From positions 18,688,853 to 18,752,852 of the forward strand of contig CM052358.1 of the NCBI GenBank assembly GCA_028551475.1: a DNA stretch of 64,000 nt, given 5' to 3'. A program made the translations under genes and the position numbers. The DNA is from Casuarina equisetifolia. Its lineage: Eukaryota; Streptophyta; Magnoliopsida; Fagales; Casuarinaceae. The notes under the pieces are model-generated. The model made no database searches. It saw nothing but the letters and a program-made list of their open reading frames with translations, and was not told the origin of the DNA. Numbering within the stretch: position 1 is the stretch's first letter; the number at the start of each line of letters is the position of its first letter. This document shows positions 36,401-48,600 of this stretch, piece by piece.

Positions 36401-38256
36401 ACAGCTCCACACCGTTTAACACGTTTTCCTACCACTTGGGTTTTAGACTTGGATACAACCACATATTGTGCCGCACTAGCGTGGGCTCCTAAATCTAGAC
36501 TTGGGCACAATCAATGGGGATGCTAAGAAAAACTTCAGATTTGATATATGTTATAAACCTATTCTCATCTTAATACTTCGAAATAATAAGATGTGGTGTT
36601 TGTGCACATTTAAAAAGGGTTCTTAATGAACTCGTTAGCAATGTAGGATAACAACTTTATAGCAGTTAACAGCAAGGAAGCATCAAGTTCTAAATGGATT
36701 TAACCTTTTATGATAATCATTCTTATGGTGACTACAAAACATCAGTTATAGATTAAGTGCTATAGATTTTTTATCGACAGTGCATTGAGTTGTCTTGCGA
36801 TGTTTTGGAAATTATTTTTTCATGGACCACCTTTTGTGTTGATCGTTTAATCTACCCAAGAAGTGGGGAGATTAAATTGGATAGAGCAAATGTTTGAAAA
36901 TTTTCTTTAATTTAATTTTTTTTGGCTAGTTAATGAAGCATAGATTTATCAAATATGGATTTCAAAGAGTATACAAATATTGAATCCAAATAAATATAAA
37001 GATAAGAGTAGAGATAATGGATCACAGCGCATACAATATATGTGGTTTAGTCCAATATGATCAGAACCTACATCAACTTAAATTCAACCAATCGATTGAG
37101 CAGTCCCTTCTCTAAATAAGAGAGATATACTTTCTAATTTACAGGTTAGGTGCTTCTTAATCCAAAGAAAAACTTCACCTTTACAGTATAGCAAGACACA
37201 TGGTTTACAACAACTGTAGAAGGCCACAACCTTACAAATTACAACCCATGACTCTTGCTTTTGTATCATAGTTGGGGATTGACAATCCAGTAAGCTAGTT
37301 GAATGTTTTCATTCAGCTTTTATAACAAAAGTTTCAAAAAAAATTGACAAGCATGTGAGTCAATTGATAGTCTATGTTGTTGCAAACCAAAAGGTTCCAA
37401 GTTCAATACTTACCCCATACTCCTATTTACTTAACAAAAAAAAGATAAAATAAAAATTTCAAAGTTACGCTAGATCCATAAGTACATGAAAAATTTCTTC
37501 TCATAAGTTGACTCTGCAAATTAGATAATCCTTAGTATAAGTTCAATAGACAAATTTCAAGAGGATATCTTCAATTTCCTTCATGGGTATATGTAATATA
37601 TCTCACTTATGCTTCACCTTTCAAAAAAAAAAAAAAAAAGAAGAAGAAGAAAAAGAAATAGTTCAATAAGCATCAATATATGCTCATTCAAGATCTATTT
37701 AAGATTAATTTGATTCTATAAGCACATATTCACAAACCCCCAAAATATGTCTCTACTAGGGTTTCACTAGATTTAACCTAATCAAAATACTTCAAATCTT
37801 TGAGATTAAAATTGATCTTCTCATGATATTAAAGACAATTAATCATATATGATCTCAATATTACTTTTCTAACTCATGGCAAAGATTGTATTTTGAAGAG
37901 CCTAGTGAGTTCAAGAGTCAAATATCTATAAATATATATTTCATAGTATAATCATAGATTTAGCACTCACAAAAATCAATTTTCACATTCATGTTACTAT
38001 AGCAATATGAAGAACAACTCTATTTTTTGCAACAGTTACCTTCCTTTCAAAACCAAGTAGATAATATACAAAGTATCATTTACTTAAAAAAAAAAAAAAA
38101 CTAGCAGTTTACACATCAAATGCCTCCTTTTCAATAGCTTGATTAATTGCATTTGATTTTTTTGCCCTAACATTCAAAGACAATGATAAGAGAGAGCAAT
38201 AAAGAGAGAATGTGAGCCCATACTAAATCTTATCTTTTCCTTTTTAATTCATGTTG
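33230..38256. other. Intergenic, no supported gene
   Basis: It contains the phytosulfokine upstream region, then about 4.5 kb with no recognisable protein. The longest minus frame, near 34172-34651, begins at a non-ATG codon. A diverged 120-bp direct duplication lies at 36303-36420 and 36550-36670. A-rich tracts occur at about 37622-37660 and 38086-38100. Confidence 0.5.
33388..33422. repeat. (GA)n microsatellite upstream of the phytosulfokine gene
   Basis: About 17 GA units, roughly 260 bases 5' of the PSK start. A shorter GA-rich stretch (about 33144-33170) lies within its leader. Confidence 0.95.
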
Positions 38257-38770
38257 TGTTAACGGTTGGCCACAAAAGCATCTAGGTGGCATCTCCATGT
38301 CAACAAGGCCATATAGCTTTTGTCTTACATGGGGTCATTTGGTATGTCTATTTTTTGTGTTGGTCTATTTATTATTATTTCCATCTGTCTCCCATCCAAG
38401 TTGTCTTATGATTTTGTGTTTGGTTTCTCTAGTTTGTATCTTTGTTGATTCGTGGTGAACAAACCCCACTTTTTTGTTTATAAAAGAGCTTTTCCAATTT
38501 AGGAGTCAGCAGCATTTACATTCTAAAAAATAGCAAGGTAGAGAAGCATGCATTATGAAGGAAGGCAACCATTATAAGCAAAAAAAGTTTGTAAAAGATA
38601 GCATGCTTTTGGTGAATGAAAACTTAGGAGATTGGACACTCCTTCAAAGAGGCCACAATTATTTTACTTTATATTATCACATGAAGATAAGGAAGAAAAG
38701 ACATTTCATAGATTTATTTCTAAACAACCACCTTGTTTGATGTCCTATCACCTATTTGGTTGTCTAAACA
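38257..38770 (+). repeat. 5' LTR of the gypsy element (about 514 bp)
   Basis: It begins TGTTAACGG and ends TAAACA, and aligns with 43359-43835 over its length with many substitutions and small gaps. Shared blocks include GCATCTAGRTGGCATC, TTTGTATCTTTGTT and AACCATTATAAG. The exact ends are estimates. Confidence 0.75.
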
Positions 38771-41700
38771 TAATCAAGTGACATCAAAGTAAAACCCTAG
38801 CTAGGGTGATTAAATGCAGCACCTTAATTAAGAGATGGATTGCCATTTTAAGGACATAACTAAAGTATTGCAATAAATGTTCACTCTAAGTGACAAAATC
38901 AATACCTCAATTTCACCACAAGGCAAAGGTGAAGTTAAAGGAAGTAAGTTCTCAACCTTATAAGAAAGAGCAAAGGAAACTAATGGAAATGAACATGATA
39001 GGCACCCCAAGGTGAAGTTAGAGTTCTCTTGATATAGCAAAGAAAACAACCTAATCAAATGGATTTGCTGAGTCGAGTAATTTTTCAAATATCATTAAGT
39101 GGTTAACAATGAAAAGGTCAAAATAGCCACAAGGGACCTCGAAGGCAAAGCTTAAATGTTGTTTCAATTTTTTCAAAAGGAACATGCTAGAGAATGGGTT
39201 ACATGGACTAGCTAACTAAAGACCTACTTGAATGTTATAGTCCTAACTTTTGTCAAGATTATGATATGGGCTTTATATGCTTTCAACAAGAAGGCACGAT
39301 TAAGGAATACTAAAAGAATTTACCAAGCCATGCATTTGATCTGAAAAACTCATTTCATAACAACAAATAAGCTACTTCAAAATTAGACTTAGGAATTCAT
39401 TTGGATTAAAGTTTAGGTTGCTAAATTGATGCCTTTTTCAACTACCATCTATTTAGTAAAGGTATACAAGTCCTAAACACTAGCATCCTCATGCTAGGAC
39501 AACATTTTCAAAACCAAAGTGTGCACTTCTCAAGCCATGGTTACTCAAGTTAAGGTTCACAACAACTTTCCACATTTATCAACTAGCAAGAGAAACCCTT
39601 AGTGCATGTCAAAAACCTATTTGTTAAGAATATAGCAAAACATTGCATCAAGTCTTTACTACAACTATAAGGAACGTTTCAGCCCCAAGCATAGGTGTGA
39701 ACACCTTTTTTTTTTTTTTTCCTTTTCTAAAGGCTCCTAGAACAAAGGATGTAGTAGGATACAAACTTTGTGAGGTAGAGATTAAGTTTGATAAGCTAAC
39801 ATAACCATGACCTACCCTAATAATCTCCTTAAGTACAAAAAATGGCCATAGTGCTCATAAACTATGAAGGTTAAAGGCCACCTATAACCAAAAGGAACCT
39901 AGTTACTTTTCCTTCATGATTTGAATAGCTCACATAATTTCCTTTGCCATTAGGTTGTTGCAAGAGCTAGCCTTTAATAGTAAATGATAGGGAGTTTAAG
40001 GTCATGGTCATTAGTAAGGAAAATATTTTAACCTTGGTGTTGTGTCATGAGTAAGGTTCATGATGTGAAAGGTCACATTTGTAACTGATTTTCACTTATT
40101 GGCATTAAAAGAAATAAAGGCAATACTTAGTGCACAATGGTTCTGACTTTAGGCCCATCCTATGGGTCTTTGCATACCTATAAATCGTTTTCCTCTACAA
40201 GAGGCATAGGTTGAATAAGAAGAAACCACTACTCTACTAAACCAAGTCATTAAGGAAGACTAGATGAATAAGGAGATTCAAAATTAGAAGTACAGTGCAT
40301 TTCTCCAAATCACTATAGTTTTACCTTTTATGATTAGGTTGCCCAAAGGGATCATAAGGTTGGCCCCTAACATAGAATAAACCCTAGATGAATTCTTGAA
40401 GGTGTTTGATGAGCCCTATGTCTTACCCCTACCTTAGGCACAAGATCATTACATTTATTATAAAATGAAGGCAAGCCCAATCTCGTGAAGCCTACCATTA
40501 TCCTCATTATTAAAAGACAGAGATAAAGTAGTTAGTGTCTGAAACGCTTCTCTAAAGAGTTATATACTTGATCAATTCACCATACTTCTTACATTTCTTG
40601 CTAGTTCGTAAGAGGGGTTGTTGATGACAAATGTGCATAAACTTTTGCACCCATAACATGTGAACAATTAGTGATTGATGTTCTATTCCCACCATCAATG
40701 AAATGCTTGATGAATTGAATAAGACAATATCTTTTTGAATCTAGATTTACGATATAGATTATCATTAAATTTATATAACTGTTATTGATGTAAAAAAGGC
40801 CATTTTCCATGCACATAATCAACACTTTGAGTTCCTTATGATGTCCTTTAGACTCACAAATGTACCAAGAACATTCCAATCATTGATGATCATAGTTTTT
40901 ATACCCTTCTTACATTATTTTATTCTTGTGTTTTTTAGTAATACATTGGTCTTTAGTTTGAATTGGGAACACCATAAGGAGCACGTACAAATGAAGCTTT
41001 CCACTCTTCACAAGCACCATTTCTATGTCAAGCAAGGCAAGTGTGAATTTGATTGAACAAAGATGCACATTCTAGGGCATGTCATCTCACAACATGGCTT
41101 AAAGGTCAATTATGAGAAAATTCAAGGCATTACTACTTGGCCTTGACACAAAACATTAAAGCTTGTAGGGCATTCTTAGGTCTCATTGGATACTATCACT
41201 GGTTTGACCTTTTGAAAAAGGAAAATTTTAATAAGGGGAGGCTAATACAACATTTCAAAAGTTGAAAGTGGCATTAGCACATACTCCAGACTTTGCTTAA
41301 TCCTTCATCATTAAATGCAACATGTCTAAGAACATTGTTGGTAGTGTTCTCAAGCAAGACAACCATCTAATTGGATTTTCTAGCCAAGCCATTAAAGGTA
41401 AAAAAAATCAATATTTCTCTATATGTGAGAAGAAGGCATTGATAGTAATGCTTGCAATCCAACAGTTGCAACATTACCTACTCAAGCAATAATTCATAAT
41501 GCATACTAATCAACAAAGCCTGAGGTACTTTTGTGAGAAAATATCCATTACAACCTTATAGAAATAGCTCATTAATGGAGTATAATTTCCAAATCTAGTA
41601 AAAGTTGGGCAAAAAAAGTCAAGTCACCAACACCCTATCTAAAAAAATTGAATACAAGAATAGGTTGTTAATGATGCTTTATTTTGTTTGTTGGAAACAA

Positions 41701-43358
41701 GGGTGAATAGAGGTGTCTTGTAAGTCCAAGAAGATGAGTTAATACTAAATTAAAACATTGCATTTGGAAATATGAGACCCAAACCAACTGCTAAGTCTTG
41801 GCGAAAATGGATTAGCTAAGGCGTCATGGCTTGACAATAATAGATTTTCATAGTATTCATTCACTCCATGCTATGTTGAGCCTAATAGACATAATTAGGG
41901 AAATGACACCAATTCAAGCTATTTTTGTTGCTCTTACCTCATCATTGCCCCTGTTATGTCATAACTATTTACTATCGAGGAGATGCAACCAATTGTAGAA
42001 TGAATCCAACAAAAGGGAATTAATAGGCCTTTAGGCGCTTAAGGATGTAGTGCTATTTTTCTAAGGAAAATTTCTCTCTTAATCAATTCCATTCTAATCT
42101 CAACCATTATCAAAGATTTTCATGACACCATGCATGAAGGGTTTCATAAGATCATCTAGCATGTGTGTGTCATTTTCTTTTGGAAACACATGCATGAGGA
42201 TACTAAAATATACATTATATGCCTTTTCACATTTTAAAAGCACAATGGGTTAATAAACCTTCTTTCAACTTGTTGCAACTAGTCCTTGTCCCAAAACACA
42301 TTTGAATCAATCTATCACTCGCCTTCATCAACGACTTTTCCCTATTTAAAGGTAAGAATTCAATTTTAATGGTCCTAGATTGACTCCCTAAATATACTAG
42401 GTCATTCCCTTCTCTCACCTCTATACTACTACCTCATTTGCTAGGCTTTTATTCACTGAAAACTTCAAATTATACAACATGTCAAGATTAGGAATTCACA
42501 ATAATGGTTCCATTTTTACCAATGTTTTCAAGTAAGAAATCTTTACGTTATAAGGCACTATTTCATTTTTACCTCTACTTACCACCCCCAATTGAATAGG
42601 CAAATCAAGGTAGTAAATCATTCTTTTAAGATGTAATTAAGCTACTTCATTCAAGGGTAACATAAGGCTAGCTATAGGTTCATTAGGCAAAATTTTGTCA
42701 CAACATGAGCATCAATAGTAGTACTAAGAAAATGCCTTGAGATTATGTATGGTCAAGCTCCTTTACCATTACTCTTTTATGTTCGAGGCATAACGAAGGT
42801 AGATGCAACCAATCATAAGTTTTAAGACCATGAGGCTACTTTAAATGAAATTAAGGAACATCTATAGGCTACTAAATAGTAGATGAAATGGTTTTGTGAC
42901 ACTAAGTAACATAAGGTGTAGTACTAACCAAGTGACCAGGTTTACCCACACCTTTAACCATACCACCAAACATTCATGCCCTTGCACCACACATTAAAGC
43001 TCTCTACATGCTCATTTGAGCCATAAATCAAGGCAAAAGTTGGCACAGTAGTGTACCGTTTGGCTCTTCCTCTAAACTGTAGAATTGACAATGTTTTTCA
43101 CGTGTCCTGTCTCAAACAATTTCTTGAGATCCATGCAAAAGTGCAAGAACAATTACCTATAGTCCTAGATAACAATCAAGTCCTCACAATCACTCCAAAG
43201 GCCATCTTGGACCATTACCACCAAAAGCGACATGATGAGGTTCTAATCCTCTGGAACATGTTATTCCCTTTGTACAACTTAGGAACATGCTGAGGCCATT
43301 GGCAACCACTTTTTTAAATTCAACCTGGCTGAAATGTCTAAGCTTAAAAGGAAGGTTT

Positions 43359-43835
43359 TGTTATAACTCAGCCATGTAAGCATCTAGATGGCATCAATGT
43401 GTCAATAAGACCAAGTAGCTTTTGTTTTATGTAGGCAAGGAAGCACTATCATTTGGTCAATCTATTTTCAATTGTTTTTTTATGTCACGTTTGGATTATC
43501 CCTTGATTTTGTGTCTAGTTTGTCTAGTTTGTATCTTTGTTTATCAAAAAGGCTTATCTTGTTTAGGAGTAAACATTGTTCAACATACTAATAAATGGCA
43601 AGGCAAAAAGGCACATGTTATTAGGGAAATGACCATTATAAGAAAAAGGGTTTGTAAGAAATGATATACTTTTTTTAAATGAAAACTTAAGAGGTTTGAC
43701 ACTCTTTTAAAGAGTTATAGTTACTCACCTTGTCTTCCCCCATTTATAAAGATTAGGAAGAAGAAACATTTTATAGATTTGTTCATCAAAGATCACCTTG
43801 TTAAACACCCCATCACATTATGTTTGAATGTAACA
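43359..43835 (+). repeat. 3' LTR of the gypsy element (about 477 bp)
   Basis: It begins TGTTATAACT after a purine-rich AAAAGGAAGG and ends TAACA. It is a diverged copy of 38257-38770, shorter by small deletions. Confidence 0.75.
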
Positions 43836-45534
43836 TGTTGCATGAGATAAGTGCGTTGGACAGGAATTTAAGAAATGTTGTCATTACTTACAACATGTTT
43901 TCACTAGCACTTTAGTTGCACGCAACAACTACGTGTTTCAACACCAAATGTCTTGTGTTTAGACATGTTTAGAAAACTTACAAATTCTTAGCCATAATAA
44001 TATCAGCCTATACTTTATTTTAGTATGTCTTTATTTCTTGAAGTTTCATATCTTTAACTCTAAGATATTTGAAGCATATAGAATGAAGTATAACTTTCAT
44101 AAAAAAGTGGGGTGCATTTAAATTGCCCCAATGTAAAAGGTTGTTTACATGTAATATCATAAGCAAGATAGTATAATTTTATTTTGCTAATTTCTTTTTT
44201 TTTTAATTTTTTGTTCCATAATTCCTACTTTATCTTTGAAGAGACTTTTATCATTTTGTCATCATCAAGATTTAGGTTGCAAAAGACCCTTTTTTCCAGC
44301 ACTTTGAATATCAAAAACCAAGAGCTAGAAAGTATTTATTTTTATAGAAAACAAAGAAATGCTTTCCCTTGATTTTATTGTTGTCTAGTTTCCTAATTTT
44401 CTGATTAGTTCTGAAAATAAAGTTTGATTCTCAAGGAAGTAAAGTGCTTTATAAATCTGAAGAAAATGAATGAACTACCAAAACCTCAAACCAATTATGA
44501 ACAATAGATTAGCGAATAACTACACCACATAATCCTAGAACGGCATAATTCTAAGTTGTGTTCAACAATTTGAACCCCCATTTGTTAATGTGAATATTAT
44601 TAAGCATAAGTTGGTTTCACTATGTTCCAAAAGGAAAAAAAAAAATACTTCACAAAATTATCAACATCCTACTTAGTATTTCATATTGATCTATTCAGGG
44701 GATGTCAGCGCCTTAAAGATGACGAACATATCTTGTAATTCAAAGAAGATTGCTATGTAATTTAGAATTAGTGAAGGTACCATTTTTACTTGTATAAAAC
44801 TCAGAGTTAGGTTTGGTCCCCACTGTACAAGCCTCAAAGAACTTAGGCTGTTAAATAACCTACAAGCCCATCACTGTATCCCGAGTCCATCAGGGGACTC
44901 CTAACCCATTACACTTTAGAAACAGTTTTCAAATGTATGCATGTTTAATGTATTGGCTGCGAGAGATGTGTTGTGTCCTCCTGTCAGTGCTTTACAGATG
45001 GACAATTTTGCTTGTTCTTGTATCCATTCAAACAAGACATCGAAATACACTTGTGCTGTCACGTCCGGGGACACCCGATGCTGATTTGCTTACAGGAGCC
45101 GGCACATCTACGAAGACAACGGATAAGAATTAGTGCTTCGGGGTGTTGATCAGTCTTCTTCACCTCAAAAGTCACACCCACCTTGTTGTATATTTTTCAT
45201 TATACTTTCTGTTTCGTAAGCCATTAATTCATTTATTGATTTGGGTATGGGTAGGTAAGATCAAATTGAATGAAATCTACGAGTATTATGTCATTTAATT
45301 ATCGTGCTTGTCACCTTTCCATCTCTGTCATTGCAGCAGATGATGTTATAGACAAAGAAGTTTACATGTTATCAAGCAGGAAAGAAAACCGAAGCGTAGA
45401 TAAATGAACTTCCAAAGCAATAGAGGCAAGCTGCACCTAATAAACAATACAAAGCGAAATCCAATCATATATATAATGATTAAACGCAAGAAGTCTATGT
45501 TGAGATTTACCAATTCCAATTAGCTGACATGACA
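43836..45534. other. Intergenic, no supported gene
   Basis: AT-rich sequence between the gypsy element and the tRNA gene. A short frame near 44933-45133 has no family similarity. Confidence 0.5.
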
Positions 45535-45574
45535 GTTGAGATGGCCGAGTTGGTCTAAGGCGCCAGATTAAGGT

Positions 45575-45607
<33 letters not shown>

Positions 45608-45615
45608 TCTCAACA
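45535..45615 (+). tRNA. tRNA-Leu (anticodon AAG)
   Basis: An 81-nt cloverleaf with a class II variable arm. The acceptor stem GTTGAGA pairs perfectly with TCTCAAC, and the discriminator is A at 45615. The D arm has GGCCGAGTTGGTCTAAGGC, which includes the A box. The anticodon stem CCAGA/TCTGG encloses TTAAGGT, giving anticodon AAG. The T arm GTGGGTTCAAATCCCAC includes the B box. There is no intron and no encoded CCA, as expected for a nuclear gene. It decodes CUU, and CUC by inosine. Confidence 0.97.
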
Positions 45616-45625
45616 CTACTAAATA

Positions 45626-45631
45626 TTTTTT
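45626..45631 (+). terminator. RNA polymerase III T-run terminator of the tRNA gene
   Basis: A run of T begins about 10 bases after the tRNA 3' end, followed by a second T-run, the usual pol III stop signal. Confidence 0.8.
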
Positions 45632-48600
45632 AATTTTTAATATTTATTTGGGGTGGAGGAGGTCTAGGTGGGCCGGGTCAGGTGTTGTTAGGTCCAAGCA
45701 TGTAGGTCAGGTTTAAGAGTAGGGAAGAATGAAAATCTAAGGATCATAACAATTAAGAATGAAAATTAAGGTTTGACTTAAATTTACGGATTTTCTTTGT
45801 GTGTGGGTGGTTCTCTGGATCAAAACAACTAGCATGTAATTTATAATAGTTTCAAAACATGTAGTGTATATAATGGTTCATCAATATTAAACGGGATTAA
45901 GTAAGTTTAGGTGGTGATGTTTGCCCAGAACCACGTGAGTCGTCTCATTACTAGACAAAAGAGAAACTTTAAAAAAGGGTTAAAATAAATAAATAGATAA
46001 ATAAATAAATAAATAAATAAAGCTAGACAAAAAGCAGAGTTAGTGTAAGCGTCAATTTTGACCCTAGTGCAAAAAAGTGACGTTGGGAGCAAATGCCAAC
46101 AAAAGGACGCCTTGGCTCTGTTCGCCATGATGAATGATCCTGCAGGGGGTTGGTGAAGCTTCAAGGACAAGACGCCATGAAAGACTTTGAACAACAGTGA
46201 AGAACATTCAATGTGAACTAAGCCCAGTCTGGGAATCTCGATTGAATTGATGGGGGATTCTGGTGCACCAACCATAGAGTCATTTTTCTTTTTTGCCGAC
46301 TTTGGTTGAAAATTTCCTTAAGAAGAACCGGGCAGCATATATACTACAATTTGTTGCTTTTATAGTATTTATCATGTGACAAGGATTTATTTATTTATTT
46401 GTTTTCCAATACAGTGGTTGGAATCTCTGGTGAAGCATAGAATATATTTTTTTTTTCAGATCATGACTGTTGTTTTTAATACAAATTGTGATGCCTTTAT
46501 CGCTTTACATCTGTCGCTTCATTATTGTAATATTTCTTTGGTTTACTTTAACAAGTTAAAAATAAAATAATGAAGTACTCATGCGTCAAGCTGAGTAAGA
46601 AAAATGATTACAATGTGAAGAATCTACTTTATTATTATATTTTTAATTCTAAAATACATACAGTATAGATACTATACACATGGGTATTTGAGAAATATAT
46701 TTCTTAGGATAACCTTTGGAATGTCAACGAAATACAAAGTAGTCATTAATTTTTTATGAGTTTTCTCATCAAAGGGAATGAAATTAAATTAGTCTTCCTT
46801 TCTTTGGTGCCAAGATAATAGACACCCACCGTCTGCCATCTTTGTTTTTCCCTATGGATTATGGTACACTTGAGAAAGATAAAAACAAAATCCTTAAACT
46901 TTCCAAGTAGGAAAGATGGGAAAAAAAAAAAAAAGAAAAAAGGAAGGCAGTCTATGCATATTGTAATTTTTATTTTAATTTTTTTTTACCTATGCACTCA
47001 TTCATATATTTTTAAATATTAAATTTAAGAATAAGAAGTTATAGACAATACTTACTTCTAACATAACTAAGTATTCGACTATTCTAATTATAATAAGTGC
47101 ACAATTTGTTGCACAAGATCTTAGTCAGTATTCTCTACAAACTTGCCATAAGTAAGTTTACTTTTTTAAGATTTTACTTCAATCATTGATAACCTAATCC
47201 TAGTGGTGTACTATGTGAAGCTAATAATGCCTCCAACAAAAGATAGAATATGAAACAACAAATCCATCCACCCATCATTTTCCCTTCTTATTTTACTTTT
47301 GTCGTATTTTAAGATTAACAGTAAGCACATGAATGGTGACACTCTTTAACAAGCCTTTATTAAATAGAATGAGAGAGAGAGGAGTATAATATATGCAGAT
47401 AGTGTAACACCGTAGTCATCAAACAATTATTAAAGTTTGAGCTTGTTTAAGTTTAAGATTGATTTATTGAGTTTCATTAGCCAAGCTAAAGTTCATAACT
47501 ACATTTTTTAGATGAATATTTCAAATAGTATCAAGAGTATCTCTAAATTAAAATAATTTATCTATTTCGGATTTATTCTCAAACTCTTAAAAGCTTTCCA
47601 TACATGAGATAATAATTAAGTTAACAATCTAGACTTGTTAAACAAGCTAATTGTGAAACAAGCTAATTGTGTCCCTAATCACCCTAATAATTTCCAGACT
47701 TGAGAATATCTTCCACATATTCCCTTAGATTTTTTGTTCTAGTATTGTTTTTAAAAACAACTAATACATTTATGAATTTTAACACAAAACTGTTTCAACA
47801 ACTTGATTCCAACTTCCAACTTTCCCTAGATGGGCCTAAATAATGAGTTTGAATCATGTCTTCCCCATATTTTTTTAACCTATAAACCAATTTTTATGAT
47901 TAAATTTTGAATCTACGGACATAGTATTAAAGTTAATTTGATATGTTCCCCTAGATGGGCCTAAATAATGAGTTTGCATCATGTCTTCCCCATATTTTTT
48001 TAACCTATAAACCAATTTTTAGATTAAATTTGAATCTATTGACACAGTATTAAAGTTAATTTGATATGTTACAAGTCCCATTTAATTTTAAATATATTCT
48101 ATAGAAATTACAAAAAAAAATAAATCATCAATTATCTTTTGGGTTAATTTTGAATCCATTTAGGGTTTTTTGTATGAAATATTGTTCCTTGATAGTAGCT
48201 AAATTTATGAAAAGAAAATCAAAGTGAAATGAAAATATTTGAACTTAATATTTTCAGAAGCAAACATGGACAAGCAACTAAAACAACAATAGAAAACATG
48301 ACGACGACGACGATAATGTTTTGTAAATGCTTGTATCCACACGTGTAAAATGTTTGAGTCAAAGGTGTGCAGCAAAATATTTGTTTGACTTCAACTTCAA
48401 AGTTCAAGTGTTTATCCATAGCCCACAATTTTAGAACTCCCAAAACCGAAAATTATATTTCTTTTCTTTGCTAAAAATGAAAATTTATTGAAAAATTGTT
48501 GGAGATTTTTCTTGTTAGAATATTTAAAAGACTTAAGGCCAAAAGTTAACTTAGAAATTAAAAGAACACTTATTTTATTTATGCTTTATGACAAAGAATC

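Larger units (their letters stand above)
38257..43835 (+). mobile_element. Decayed Ty3/gypsy LTR retrotransposon
   Basis: Diverged direct repeats at 38257-38770 and 43359-43835 bracket gypsy-type sequence on the plus strand, in gag, RT, RNase H, integrase order. Landmarks: FQQEGTIKEY (gag, about 39281-39310); INEMLDELNKT and MMSFRLTNVPRTFQSLM (RT, about 40690-40890), with FFSNTLV in place of FFDDILV; MSKNIVGSVLKQDNHLIGFS (RNase H, about 41322-41380); DFHDTMHEGFHKI (integrase, about 42115); STYHPQLNRQIKVVNHSF (integrase end, about 42580-42635); YRLALPLNCRIDNVFHVSCL (43054 onward), just before where a chromodomain would sit. Integrase after RNase H identifies Ty3/gypsy. Dozens of stops and frameshifts show it is long dead. 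No clean target duplication or primer site was found. Confidence 0.88.
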
